A DNA stretch of 64,000 nt from Gemmata palustris (GTDB taxonomy: Bacteria > Planctomycetota > Planctomycetia > Gemmatales > Gemmataceae): positions 1 through 64,000 of the forward strand of contig NZ_JAGKQQ010000002.1 of NCBI RefSeq assembly GCF_017939745.1, read 5' to 3'. This document shows positions 1 through 8,566 of this stretch, one piece after another (positions within the stretch are counted from its first letter, which is position 1; the number at the start of each line of letters is the position of its first letter). Position numbers and translations under genes: made by a program. The notes below the pieces were generated by a model. That model was not told where the DNA came from and made no database searches. It worked only from the letters and a program-made list of their open reading frames with translations.

Positions 1-17
1 TCCTCTGTCCTCTGCGT

Positions 18-776
18 TCACCCGTGACCCAGCTTTTCGACCTTCAGCGCACCGGCGCCTTCCACCGCAATGGCGATGGCGGCGTCGCCCTGAGCGGTCC
101 ATTCCGCGAGCGCCCAGCCGGGTCCGGTGAGTTGCGGATCGCGGACCGCGTTCACGCACGGGGGGCGTTCCGGGTCCAGTTCCACATCGAAATCCGCGAG
201 GCACCCGACTGTTGCGCCCGCGGCCTTGATTACAGCTTCTTTCGTGGTCCAGCCGCGAAAGAAGCCCGCCTGTCGATTCGGTTCGGGGAGTGCCCGATAC
301 GCGACGCCCTCCGCGGACGAAAAGTAGCGCCGAACCAGCCCCTCCGCGTTTTCAACAATCCGCACGCGCTCGACATCGACACCAACGCGGCGCCAACTGA
401 CCGCGATGACCGCGATCCCGTCCGTGTGCGTCAGGTTGAAGTGCAGCCCCGATTCCCCGTTCAGCACCGGCTTTCCCGACGGCAGGTACGCGAGCGAGAC
501 CGCAGAAGGTGCCACTGCCAGGCACTCACCGAGCAACCCGCGGAGCAACCCGCGCCCGATAGAGAACTGTTCGCGCGCCTTGGCGATCTTGTACCGCAGC
601 GCCCGCGTCTGTTCTTCGGGTGTGAGCCGATTAAACAGTTCCTCGGCGGGAACGGGCGGGCGCTCGAGATCAACCACCCACGCGCACACCTCGTGTTCTC
701 CCGGCACGCGATCGAGCGCTGCGGGGCACGCACCCACGAGCACCCGCATTTCGCCCAATTTTCCTGCGTTAGTCAT
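18..776 (-). CDS. 4'-phosphopantetheinyl transferase (Sfp/AcpT type)
   Basis: This 252-residue protein should transfer the 4'-phosphopantetheine arm of coenzyme A to a serine of acyl or peptidyl carrier proteins in the cytoplasm. The family signatures are visible: FNLTHTDG around residues 113-120, the Mg-binding GVDVE at 132-136 (D134, E136), and FFRGWTTKEAVIKAAG at 172-187, which carries the W-x2-KE-x3-K motif (W176, K179, E180, K184). The length fits the two-lobed Sfp class rather than the short AcpS class. It is divergent from the DUF1573 gene at 842, with about 65 bases between the starts. No polyketide or peptide synthase lies in this window, so its carrier-protein partner is unknown. 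ATG at 776 gives the longest frame; ATG at residue 10 is a possible alternative. Confidence 0.9.
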   Translation of the reverse strand: MTNAGKLGEMRVLVGACPAALDRVPGEHEVCAWVVDLERPPVPAEELFNRLTPEEQTRALRYKIAKAREQFSIGRGLLRGLLGECLAVAPSAVSLAYLPSGKPVLNGESGLHFNLTHTDGIAVIAVSWRRVGVDVERVRIVENAEGLVRRYFSSAEGVAYRALPEPNRQAGFFRGWTTKEAVIKAAGATVGCLADFDVELDPERPPCVNAVRDPQLTGPGWALAEWTAQGDAAIAIAVEGAGALKVEKLGHG

Positions 777-841
777 GCTCTCACTACGGGTTACGATTTT
801 GCACTTCGCGCGGGTTCGGCGGGACGCTATCCGACGTGGTC

Positions 842-1831
842 ATGAACACACTCATTCTGCTCTCCGCGCTGGCCGCCGGCCAGCCGGCTCCGGCACCGGT
901 CACGTTCCACAGCCCGGCGCCGGTCGCGTCGAAGGGTGACGTGAAGGCCGGCCCGCCACTGGTCCACACGTTCGACTTAACGAACGCGACCGCGGGCACC
1001 GTGACGATTACGAAGGTCGAGGCCGGGTGCGGTTGTCTGCGTCAGGGGGTGGCCGCGAACGTGTTGCCCGCGGGCGAGAAAACCAAACTCGCACTCGAAG
1101 TGAACACGCTGACGCAGCCGGACGGCCCGAACCGCTGGCAGGTGACGGTATCGTACAAGGTGGAGCTGCCCGGTGCTCCCGCCCAGACGGGCGAGTTGCT
1201 CCTTCAGATCACGGCGACGCTCTCGCGGGACATCTCCGTAACACCTCCGCAGGTCGCGTTCTCCACCGCGGGAGAAGCGAGCCAAGCGCTCGTGGTCGGT
1301 GACAAGCGGGCCAAGCCCCTGACCGTCCTGAAAGCCGCGTCCTCGGCCGCGCACCTGACGGTCGAAGTCGGGCCGGCGGCGACCGGCGCTGTGGGGCGCA
1401 CGCAGTCGGTGACGGTCAAACTCGCCGCGAACGCACCCGCCGGGCACCGCGACGAAACCGTGGTGCTGTACACCGATGACGCGGAGTGCCCGGAACTGCG
1501 TATCCCGGTGCGCGTTCTGAAGCGCGTCGCGGGTGCGGTGACCGCGACCCCGGAAGCCGTATCGGTGCGCCTCGCGGCCGGCCAAACGGAGGTTTCCACG
1601 CTCGTGCAACTCCGCTCACCGGACGGAAAAGCCGTGAGCATCGCGAGCGCGGAGAGCGACCTCCCCGGCGTGCAGGTGAAGTGCTCCACGGGCAGCGGGC
1701 CGGTCGCGACCGTTCGCATCACGGTCCCCGAAGCAGCCACGGCGCAAGCCGGGCGGTGTACGGTGCGCGTGCGCATGGGCGAACAGGGGGGCGAGGTGTC
1801 GATCCCGGTGTCGTGGACCGGTAAGAAGTGA
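842..1831 (+). CDS. DUF1573 domain exported protein
   Basis: A 329-residue protein with a short hydrophobic leader (MNTLILLSALAAG) and then a DUF1573-type Ig-like module. The hallmark is the segment VEAGCGC at residues 59-65, preceded by the 'FDLTNATAGTVTITKV' strand pattern that DUF1573 proteins share. The rest is beta-rich and resembles further Ig-like repeats. Such proteins are common in planctomycetes and Bacteroidetes; their function is not established. I chose ATG 842 over the in-frame GTG at 836 because it starts directly at the hydrophobic leader. It probably acts outside the cytoplasmic membrane. Confidence 0.75.
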   Translation: MNTLILLSALAAGQPAPAPVTFHSPAPVASKGDVKAGPPLVHTFDLTNATAGTVTITKVEAGCGCLRQGVAANVLPAGEKTKLALEVNTLTQPDGPNRWQVTVSYKVELPGAPAQTGELLLQITATLSRDISVTPPQVAFSTAGEASQALVVGDKRAKPLTVLKAASSAAHLTVEVGPAATGAVGRTQSVTVKLAANAPAGHRDETVVLYTDDAECPELRIPVRVLKRVAGAVTATPEAVSVRLAAGQTEVSTLVQLRSPDGKAVSIASAESDLPGVQVKCSTGSGPVATVRITVPEAATAQAGRCTVRVRMGEQGGEVSIPVSWTGKK

Positions 1832-2209
1832 CCCGAAGCGCCGTTCAAGGCGTTTTGAGACGATTCGCCACAAGGGGTGTGTCCCCGCGATGATTCGATC
1901 GCCGAGAGCACCACTCGAAAATCGTCGGAAAGTTAGACGCATAGACCTTCCACCCGCTCTCAATACACTCAGAACACTCGAACCCGAACGCCCGCGGCAC
2001 TTTGCTCGTAGACACTCCTTTGGCCCGGCCCTCGAGTCGCGTCCGTGATCGGGCCGGGTCCGCACGAAAATGGGACGAAAAAGGTGCGAGGAATCCGAGA
2101 ACGGAGCGCCGACTCGAGGTAAAATGAGTCGGCGACAGCGGACCACTACTGCTCCCCGAATTCCACCCGCCGTCGATTCGTAGCCCCATTCCCCGACAGG
2201 AGGTCAGCT
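1832..2209. other. Intergenic region without a recognised gene
   Basis: About 380 bases between the DUF1573 gene and rex. No frame here has a convincing start, ribosome binding site or family match. The end of the region supplies the rex ribosome binding site. The stretch is somewhat richer in A/T runs (for example near 2068-2080) than the genes, which is compatible with promoter function, but I cannot point to a specific -35/-10 pair. Confidence 0.5.
2198..2203 (+). promoter_or_regulatory. Shine-Dalgarno site deciding the rex TTG start
   Basis: A perfect AGGAGG lies six bases before TTG 2210. No in-frame ATG or GTG is found near the start of the conserved region, so this site decides the TTG initiation codon of the Rex protein. 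Confidence 0.8.
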
Positions 2210-2881
2210 TTGGACGGCGTGCCAGCCGAGCGGAGTCAACGGCTCTCGCGGGCAGCGGCCCAGCGGCTCAGCCTCTATTTGCGGTGCGTGGGCGACTGGC
2301 CGACCGACGGCGAAAAGGTCTCCAGTAGCCGCATCGCCGAAGCCGTTGGCGTGAGCGACGCCCAGGTGCGCCGCGACCTCGCCGCGCTCGGGCACCTGGG
2401 CCAGCGCGGGGTCGGGTACGATGCGCACGAACTGGCCGCCGCGATCCGAACGGCCCTGGGCATCAACCGCCAGTGGCGCGCGGTGCTGGTCGGCGTCGGC
2501 AACCTGGGCCGCGCCCTCTTGAAGTACCAGGGGTTCCGGGCGCAGGGGTTCCGAATCGTTGGCCTGTTCGACAGTGACCCGTCGAAAGTCGGCCAGGACG
2601 TCGAAGGGTTGACCGTGGAACCGGTGTCCGCCCTCCCCGCTCGGCTCGCAGAACTCCAGGCGGAACTGGGCGTGCTGACGGTCCCCGGGGAACCGGCACA
2701 CGCGGTCGCCGAGGCACTGGTCGCAGCGGGAGTTCGGGGCATCCTGAACTTCGCCCCCGTGGTGCTCAAACTCCCGCGCCGGGTGCGACTCGTTACCGTC
2801 GACTTGGCGATTCAATTGGAACAGTTGGCGTTCCAGGTCCAACACGGCGATGCGCCGAATCGCCCCGCGGACGAGGAATGA
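2210..2881 (+). CDS. rex: Redox-sensing transcriptional repressor Rex
   Basis: A 223-residue protein with the two-domain layout of Rex. Residues about 10-75 form a winged helix (VSSSRIAEAVGVSDAQVRRD), and residues about 88-205 form an NAD(H)-binding Rossmann fold with VLVGVGNLGRALLKY, the GxGxxG dinucleotide loop being 95-100. The C-terminal segment FAPVVLKLP...VDLAIQLEQLAF is also typical of the family. Rex proteins leave their operators when NADH rises relative to NAD+ and so control respiratory and fermentative genes. The start is TTG with a strong AGGAGG. No fermentation or respiration operon is adjacent, so its targets lie elsewhere or remain unknown. Confidence 0.9.
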   Translation: MDGVPAERSQRLSRAAAQRLSLYLRCVGDWPTDGEKVSSSRIAEAVGVSDAQVRRDLAALGHLGQRGVGYDAHELAAAIRTALGINRQWRAVLVGVGNLGRALLKYQGFRAQGFRIVGLFDSDPSKVGQDVEGLTVEPVSALPARLAELQAELGVLTVPGEPAHAVAEALVAAGVRGILNFAPVVLKLPRRVRLVTVDLAIQLEQLAFQVQHGDAPNRPADEE

Positions 2882-3098
2882 CTGCGTTCCCGGTGGGCCT
2901 TCCGGTCCATCGGGTGCGGGCCTGTCACCAGCGCCGTCCACCATTTCACGCACACATCCCGTCGCACAACGCGAATCAGCCACCATCCGTCTGCAGAATG
3001 TCAGATTGCGACCATTACCGGCACGTCGTTCGCTTATTGCAGAATCGCGGTGTATTGCCCCAACCCGCTACGGGCGCGGAACGAAGCCAAAAGCACTG

Positions 3099-4286
3099 AT
3101 GAAAGTCTTCCATTGCGACCACTGCGATCACCTCGTTTTCTTCGAGAGCGTTCACTGCGTCCGCTGTGAGCACCCGCTCGCCTATCTCCCGGACCTGGGG
3201 GTAACAGGTTCACTCGACAACGCCGGCGACGGGCTGTGGCGGTCGCCGCTCGCGCGGGCCGAGGGCAAGACGTATCGGCTCTGTCAGAACTACACCGAGC
3301 ACAACGTCTGCAACTGGGCGGTGCCCGCGGACGATGACGACCCGTACTGCTCGTCCTGTCGACTGACCCGCGTCATTCCCGATCTCGCCCCGCCCGGGAA
3401 CAAAGAAGCGTGGTACAAGCTCGAAGTCGCTAAACGGCGCCTGCTGTACACGTTGCTCGCCCTCAAGTTGCCGATCGCGAGTAAACAGGACGAACCCGCG
3501 ACCGGGCTGGCGTTCGAGTTTCTCGCCGATCCGACCGACCCCGCAGCGCCCGCGGTGCTGACCGGGCACGACAACGGCCTGATTACCGTTAACATCGCCG
3601 AAGCGGACGACGCCGAGCGCGAGCGCCGACGGCAACAGATGGGGGAACCGTACCGCACCGTACTCGGGCACTTCCGCCACGAGATCGGCCACTACTACTG
3701 GGACGTGCTCATCAAGGACGGTCCGCACCTCGACCGGTTCCGCGCGTTGTTCGGCGACGAGCGCGAAGACTACGCTCTGGCGCTCGATCGGCATTACAAA
3801 ACCGGCGCGCCCCCGGACTGGCAAGAGCGCTTCATCTCCACCTACGCGACCGCCCACCCGTGGGAGGACTGGGCCGAGACGTGGGCGCACTACCTGCACA
3901 TGATCGACACCCTGGAAACGGCCATCGGGTGCGGCTTGTCGGTGAAGCCGAAACGGGTGGGTGAGCCGGCAATGAAGCCGGGAACGAAGGTGGAGGCGCC
4001 CACGCCGTCGGCGTTCGACGCCATGCTCAAGGACTGGCACGCGCTGACCTACGTTCTGAACAACCTCAACCGCGGCCTGGGCCTGTCGGACGGCTACCCG
4101 TTCGTGATTTCGGCCCCGGTCATCGAGAAGTTGCAGTTCATCCACGAAGTCGTGACGGCACCGACCGCGGTCAAAGCCGTTCCAACAGCGCCCGAGCGGG
4201 CGCCCACAGTTGTACCAGATCAGTTACAATCCGGGCCGTCTGTTCCCTCGTCTAAAGTTGAGCGGCACGAGCCGCAGACAACTTGA
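3099..4286 (+). CDS. Putative zinc-binding metallopeptidase with N-terminal zinc ribbon
   Basis: A 395-residue protein. The N-terminus carries cysteine pairs of a zinc ribbon (CDHCDH near residue 5, CVRCEH near 19, and CSSC near 86). The central region contains HEIGH at residues 194-198, a zincin HExxH active site, followed by an acidic and Trp/His-rich segment (EDWAETWAHYLHM) that could give the third metal ligand. This combination matches the Pfam putative zinc-binding metallopeptidase family (formerly DUF2248). The tail after about residue 360 is Pro/Thr/Val rich and probably disordered. No signal peptide is seen, so a cytoplasmic location is likely. ATG 3099 was chosen because the upstream extension of the frame lacks conserved sequence. 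Confidence 0.8.
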   Translation: MKVFHCDHCDHLVFFESVHCVRCEHPLAYLPDLGVTGSLDNAGDGLWRSPLARAEGKTYRLCQNYTEHNVCNWAVPADDDDPYCSSCRLTRVIPDLAPPGNKEAWYKLEVAKRRLLYTLLALKLPIASKQDEPATGLAFEFLADPTDPAAPAVLTGHDNGLITVNIAEADDAERERRRQQMGEPYRTVLGHFRHEIGHYYWDVLIKDGPHLDRFRALFGDEREDYALALDRHYKTGAPPDWQERFISTYATAHPWEDWAETWAHYLHMIDTLETAIGCGLSVKPKRVGEPAMKPGTKVEAPTPSAFDAMLKDWHALTYVLNNLNRGLGLSDGYPFVISAPVIEKLQFIHEVVTAPTAVKAVPTAPERAPTVVPDQLQSGPSVPSSKVERHEPQTT

Positions 4287-4301
4287 TGGGGAGCTTGCCC
4301 G

Positions 4302-4754
4302 ATGAAACAGTTGCTCGCGGTGGTCGCCGCGGTCGCCCTGGTCGGCACATCGACCGGTGACGAGAAAGTTGCCTTCGAGACCATCCTGAAGACCCACAGC
4401 GGCGGGCCGAAGAAGGCGGCCGAAGTCGTCATCCGGTCCGAGAAGGAGCGGAAAGCGTTCACCGAGACGTGCTCGTCGGAGAACACCCGCAAATTCTTGG
4501 ACGCGGTCAAAGTGGACTTCGACAAAGAGGTGCTGGTCGCGGTCGCGGTCGGGCCATCCGGTTCCGTGCTCACCAAGACCGAGATGAAGCAAACCGGAGT
4601 GCAGAAGGTTACGAGCGGGGACGAGGTCGTCGTCGAGTATTGCGTGGTGACCACCGACGTGCAGTGCGAGCCCAACTACCCGCTTTACGTCGTCAGAATT
4701 CCCAAAGCAACGACCGTCGCGTTCAAGAAGACCGAGAAAACAATCGGCGGGTGA
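4302..4754 (+). CDS. Small exported protein, PrcB C-terminal-like
   Basis: A 150-residue protein with a signal peptide (MKQLLAVVAAVALVGTSTG) and a compact domain containing VVIRSEKERKAF, VDFDKEVLVAVAVG and a final strand region YVVRIPKATTVAF. The arrangement resembles the C-terminal domain of PrcB, a protease-complex subunit fold, but the match is by pattern only. Two cysteines (in VVEYCVVTTDVQCEPN) could form a disulfide. It starts 15 bases after the metallopeptidase and is likely co-transcribed with it. Confidence 0.6.
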   Translation: MKQLLAVVAAVALVGTSTGDEKVAFETILKTHSGGPKKAAEVVIRSEKERKAFTETCSSENTRKFLDAVKVDFDKEVLVAVAVGPSGSVLTKTEMKQTGVQKVTSGDEVVVEYCVVTTDVQCEPNYPLYVVRIPKATTVAFKKTEKTIGG

Positions 4755-4780
4755 GGCCCGGACCGCGAAGTTCTTCTCCT

Positions 4781-4810
4781 CACCGGCCGGCTTACACCGG
4801 CCGTTCGCCA
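4781..4810. repeat. Dispersed 30-bp repeat, single arm
   Basis: This 30-base stretch matches the right arm of the inverted repeat at 17531-17560 at 27 of 30 positions. It lies between the convergent ends of the genes at 4754 and 4829. It shows that the element at 17442-17560 belongs to a dispersed family. Confidence 0.7.
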
Positions 4811-4828
4811 ATACCACCCGGCCCCGGG

Positions 4829-5791
4829 TCACCCGAGGTACTTCTTCGGAATCTCCGCGCCCGCGACGTATTGCAGTTTGGCGATCTTACACATCTGATA
4901 CACGTTGATGCGGAAGTCCGGGCACGTGCTGACGAGACAGTACGCATCGGTGGGCGTGAACCCGTACTCGGTGATGAGCCAGTCCATGAGGTTGAACGTG
5001 GCCGTTTCGACCGCGGACTCGAGCGGCTTGTCCGCGAACACGGACACGAGCGCGTCCGGCTTCTCGATCCGCACCCACGGCACGCGCTTCTGTTTCACCA
5101 GTTCCAACTTCACGCGGACGGTCGCCTTCGTCTCGGCCGCGGTCCCGGTGAACTCGGTGTCGCCCTGGCTCGCGTGGACGTCGCCCAGGTAGAACAGCGC
5201 GCCGGGGTGATACACGGGCACGAAGACGCGGTTCCCGACCGCCGCGTCGCGGATGTCGAGGTTCCCGCCCCACGGACCCTGCCCGTCCAGGCTGGTCACC
5301 ACCTCGCGGTCCGGGCACACCCCGAGCGTGCCCACGAAGGGCGTGATCGGCCAGCGGATCTTGTCGCTGAAGTGGAGCGTGCCGTCGCGCGTGGTGCCGC
5401 TGGCGCCCGGGGTGTGCTTGAAAATCTTCGTGGTGTAGTCGCCGGACAGTTCCGGCCACCGGGTCGATTCGCCCAGCGGCCCGCGCCGCGGACCGATCGC
5501 GACCCACGAGTAATCATCGACCACGATGTCTTCGAGCGTGATAACGAGGGCGTCACCGCGCTCCGCGCCCTCGAGGTACACCGGGCCGCCGACCGGGTTC
5601 GCGTGCGGCGGGGACCGGTCGAACCCCGGGCGCTTCCCGGGGATCGCCTTGTCCGCCGGCGACTTGAAGTACCCGGTGCTGGCGTCGTAGGTCTCGATCT
5701 CGAACGACTCGCCCGGGCGCACGCGCAACAGGGGCTCGTCGCGCCAGTCGAAGGCGTACTTCCGCGCTTGCTCGCGGGTGATCCGTTGCAC
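4829..5791 (-). CDS. Acetamidase/formamidase family protein
   Basis: A 320-residue member of the FmdA/AmdA family, which hydrolyses formamide or acetamide to ammonia and the organic acid. Family landmarks are NPVGGPVYLEGAERGDALVI (residues about 65-85), the segment HFSDKIRWPITPFVGTLGVCP, the GGNLDIRD block, and HPGALFYLGDVHASQGDTEF, which provides the conserved His/Asp/Glu cluster of the active site. The end contains the usual YCLVSTCPDFRI helix. No signal peptide is present, so it is cytoplasmic. It ends convergently with the gene at 4302 and starts 12 bases after the stop of the TIGR02996 gene upstream, so the two may share a transcript. Confidence 0.88.
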   Translation of the reverse strand: MQRITREQARKYAFDWRDEPLLRVRPGESFEIETYDASTGYFKSPADKAIPGKRPGFDRSPPHANPVGGPVYLEGAERGDALVITLEDIVVDDYSWVAIGPRRGPLGESTRWPELSGDYTTKIFKHTPGASGTTRDGTLHFSDKIRWPITPFVGTLGVCPDREVVTSLDGQGPWGGNLDIRDAAVGNRVFVPVYHPGALFYLGDVHASQGDTEFTGTAAETKATVRVKLELVKQKRVPWVRIEKPDALVSVFADKPLESAVETATFNLMDWLITEYGFTPTDAYCLVSTCPDFRINVYQMCKIAKLQYVAGAEIPKKYLG

Positions 5792-5802
5792 GATGGGGCT
5801 CC

Positions 5803-7053
5803 TTAGTGTTGGCGCAAACCCGCCAGAAATTGCTGGAGTTCGGCGCCGGTGTATTCGTCATCGTTGATGGATAGGAATTCCAAATTGGTCAAGTTCGCGA
5901 GAGCGGCAACCGATGCACTATTTTCGAGCATCGAGGCAAACCACAATTGGCCGTCCATACGATTCGCCCAGGCGGTCTCAGCATCTTGGCGAGTACCGAG
6001 TTCGATTTCGAGATATCGTAGTTCCCGTAGGGCGCCGATTCGATGTAGAGTCGCGTCGCGAAAACCGTTACCCCAAGTACAAGGACACAGTACCAAATGC
6101 CGGAGTTTCGTGAGTCGTTCCAGACCGATAACGCTATCGTCCCCGATCGCCCCTCCGAGGCTGTGATATTCCAAGTGCTCCAACATCGTGCAGTTCATGA
6201 GGGGAACGAGTGAGTCGCAAACAGTATCGCTGATGACGAATTTCTTGAGGCGCGGTAAGGAGGAGAAATGGCGAAGACCCGCGACGGTTTCGTGACCTCG
6301 GTGTATCTCGATCTCTTCCAATTCTGGAAGGTACGATAACATCCGAAATTCCGCATCGATCGTTTGAATGTCCCACATCTTCACAGATTTGACGAGCCGA
6401 TCTGGACGCAAAGATTTGTCGTCCTCGTTCATGCCACGTAGGTACCGAATTGCAGCCAATCTCTGCCGGTCAGGGGCGTGGCGCGTCGCTCTGCTAATGC
6501 GGCGCTCCTGGAATTCTTCCCATACCCCGCGCGCGTCGCACGCAAACGGCTGAATGTACACATACGTCCAGAAAGGAAGCGGATCGAGGAATTTGATCCA
6601 AGAGGGATCGAACCACGACCAAATTTCGAGTCCTTCCAGGCACTGCAAGTTGGCGATGGTACAGAGCAAGTCGGGGGTCAGGGAAGCTTTTATGTGGAGG
6701 CGGCGAAGAGCGGGGAGGTGATGAAGAAATTCGAAGTTGGCTGACACATCTTCGTGTTCTCGCACGAGCACGACTTCCAGAAACCCTCGAACGAAGAGCC
6801 CATCGTTGAACGGCGAAACGGATACCCTCCATTGTGTCCCGTGAGCTTCCAGAATCGTTTTTTCCCGGAGCGTGAGTTTTTGGGCTTCATCCGACGAATC
6901 ATCGTTCTGGTTAGCCAGTTCGACCTGCACGCGGATGAACTCGGCGCGCTCGGGCTGGCCGTGCTCGTCGAGCCAGTCCGCGTACACGAGGCGCGGGGTG
7001 TCGTCGTCGGGGTCGGTGTGGATCGCGCGCAACAGCGCGGCTTCGTCGCTCAT
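5803..7053 (-). CDS. TIGR02996 domain protein with leucine-rich-repeat-like body
   Basis: A 416-residue protein. The first 50 residues form the TIGR02996 repeat-companion module (LLRAIHTDPDDDTPRLVYADWL, then AEFIRVQVELA), which is greatly expanded in Gemmata. The remainder has irregular leucine-rich-repeat-like spacing (LRRLHIKASL, LEGLEIWSWF, LEEIEIHRGH, LRHLVLCPCT, LRYLEIELGT, LEFLSINDDE), suggesting a solenoid for protein binding. Function is unknown. Base composition is less GC-rich than its neighbours (many AT-rich codons between 5850 and 6900), a possible sign of relaxed constraint or a different origin. It precedes the amidase gene on the same strand. Confidence 0.8.
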   Translation of the reverse strand: MSDEAALLRAIHTDPDDDTPRLVYADWLDEHGQPERAEFIRVQVELANQNDDSSDEAQKLTLREKTILEAHGTQWRVSVSPFNDGLFVRGFLEVVLVREHEDVSANFEFLHHLPALRRLHIKASLTPDLLCTIANLQCLEGLEIWSWFDPSWIKFLDPLPFWTYVYIQPFACDARGVWEEFQERRISRATRHAPDRQRLAAIRYLRGMNEDDKSLRPDRLVKSVKMWDIQTIDAEFRMLSYLPELEEIEIHRGHETVAGLRHFSSLPRLKKFVISDTVCDSLVPLMNCTMLEHLEYHSLGGAIGDDSVIGLERLTKLRHLVLCPCTWGNGFRDATLHRIGALRELRYLEIELGTRQDAETAWANRMDGQLWFASMLENSASVAALANLTNLEFLSINDDEYTGAELQQFLAGLRQH

Positions 7054-7145
7054 TCCGGTCTCCGGTGCGGACCGCGATAGCTTACCCGCATTCCCGCCGG
7101 TTCGCCTCTAGCATTCGCGCGCGCGGCACGGCACAATGAGCCGCC

Positions 7146-8324
7146 ATGAAGATTACGCGGGTCGAAACGCACGTGTGCCACGCCCGGATGCGGAACTGGG
7201 TGTTCGTGAAGGTCGTTACCGATCAGGACGGGCTGTTCGGGTGGGGCGAGGCCACGCTCGAGTGGCACACGCGGGCCGTCGTCGGGGCCGTCCAGGACTG
7301 CGCCGAGCTGATCGTGGGCGAAGACCCCACGCGCATCGAGCACCTCTGGCAGATGATGTACCGCCAGCACTTCTGGCACGGGCACGGGATCATTCGCGCC
7401 ACGGCCATCGCGGGAATCGACCTCGCGCTGTGGGACATTTTGGGCAAGGTGTGCGGCGTGCCGTGCTCGAAGCTCTGGGGCGGGCCGGTGCGGGACCACG
7501 TCCGCACGTACTGCCACCTCGGGGGCGGCAAGATGGAAGACTTCTACGAAACCGCCACCGAGGACGCGAAGCGCTTCGCGGACCTCGCGCGAAAAGCGGT
7601 CGCGGACGGGTTCACCGCGTTCAAGAGCATGGCCGTTCCGCCGACGCTTCCCCTGGAGGGCCAGAAGCCGATTCGCGCGGCCGAGAAGTGCGTTGCGGCG
7701 ATGCGCGATGCCGTTGGTCCGGGCATCGACATCATGGTAGATTGCCACGCCCGCCCCTCGCCCGCGATGGGGTTGCAGTTCGCCAAGGCGCTCGAACCCT
7801 ACGGGCTGTACTTCCTCGAAGAACCGTGCTGGCCCGAGAGCGTGGACGGACTCGCGGCGATCAACGCAGCCGTGAGTACGCCCATCGCGACCGGCGAGCG
7901 CGTGACGAACCTGGCCGCGTTCAAGGATCTGTTCAACGCCCGCGCGTGCGAGGTGTGCCAGGTGGACATCACTCACTGCGGCGGGCTGAGCGAAGCGCGG
8001 CGCATCGCGGCGCTCGCCGAAGCCCACCGGATCGCGCTCGCGCCGCACAACCCGCAGGGACCAGTGAGCACCGCCGCGAGCCTGGAGTTCGGGTTCAGCC
8101 AGCCGAGCTACATCATCTGCGAAACGGTCCACGCGGACGTCCCGTGGCGCGCGGACGTGGTGCAGGAAGGATTCACCATCGAGCCGAAGGGCCGCATCGT
8201 GCGCCCAAACACGCGGCCCGGCCTGGGCATCGTCATCAACGAGGCCGAGGTGAAGAAGCACCCGTTCGAGCAGGAACTGCCCCAGCGCGTGTTCTACTCC
8301 GACGGCAGCGTGGGCGACTGGTAG
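7146..8324 (+). CDS. Galactonate-dehydratase-like enolase superfamily enzyme
   Basis: A 392-residue enolase-superfamily protein closest in pattern to D-galactonate dehydratase, which removes water from a sugar acid to give a 2-keto-3-deoxy acid. The Mg ligands fall at D199, E225 and E251, and the putative acid/base histidines at H201 and H301. These spacings (26, 26, 2 and 50) equal those known for GalD (D183, E209, E235, H185, H285). The second histidine sits in LAPHNPQGP. It heads a cluster with a DHDPS-family aldolase, an MFS transporter and a ceramidase-like enzyme, which supports sugar-acid catabolism. The exact substrate cannot be fixed from sequence. It is cytoplasmic. Confidence 0.85.
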   Translation: MKITRVETHVCHARMRNWVFVKVVTDQDGLFGWGEATLEWHTRAVVGAVQDCAELIVGEDPTRIEHLWQMMYRQHFWHGHGIIRATAIAGIDLALWDILGKVCGVPCSKLWGGPVRDHVRTYCHLGGGKMEDFYETATEDAKRFADLARKAVADGFTAFKSMAVPPTLPLEGQKPIRAAEKCVAAMRDAVGPGIDIMVDCHARPSPAMGLQFAKALEPYGLYFLEEPCWPESVDGLAAINAAVSTPIATGERVTNLAAFKDLFNARACEVCQVDITHCGGLSEARRIAALAEAHRIALAPHNPQGPVSTAASLEFGFSQPSYIICETVHADVPWRADVVQEGFTIEPKGRIVRPNTRPGLGIVINEAEVKKHPFEQELPQRVFYSDGSVGDW

Positions 8325-8331
8325 GAAAGCA

Positions 8332-8477
8332 GCCGCGGATAAACGCAGATAACGCGGATCAGAAATAAAATTATCAATTTAATGCAATTAAAACGAATCC
8401 CAACACGCCTGCACCTGCGATTACATGAATAATTCTTGATCTGGTTTTAATCCGCGTTATCTGCGTTTATCCGCGGC
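8332..8477. repeat. Perfect 28-bp inverted repeat
   Basis: Arms at 8332-8359 and 8450-8477 are exact reverse complements (28 of 28), separated by about 90 AT-rich bases. The element begins just after the stop of the dehydratase gene and overlaps the tandem repeat at 8461-8550. It may act as an mRNA end or stabiliser between two cluster genes. Confidence 0.85.
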
Positions 8478-8550
8478 GATTTCTCTGTAACTGCATTTAT
8501 CCGCGGCGATTTTTCTGTACCTGAGTTTATCTGCGGCGGCTTTTCCGCCT
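8461..8550. repeat. Three tandem 30-bp repeats before the aldolase gene
   Basis: Three head-to-tail 30-base units start at 8461, 8491 and 8521. Each begins with a version of 'ctgcgtttatccgcggc', and the third copy is the most diverged. The first unit overlaps the right arm of the inverted repeat at 8450-8477. The array ends 16 bases before the aldolase start codon, so copy number could affect its leader. Confidence 0.8.
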
Positions 8551-8566
8551 TTCTCCGGGAGTCCGA

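Noticed and set aside
2210-2881. Rex as local regulator of the neighbouring genes
   Set aside because: No perfect Rex operator is visible in front of the adjacent genes; the only similar palindrome is at 53690 and has the wrong spacing.
8461-8550. Possible CRISPR array
   Set aside because: The repeats are 30 bases but directly adjacent, with no spacers, and only three diverged copies. No cas genes are in the window.
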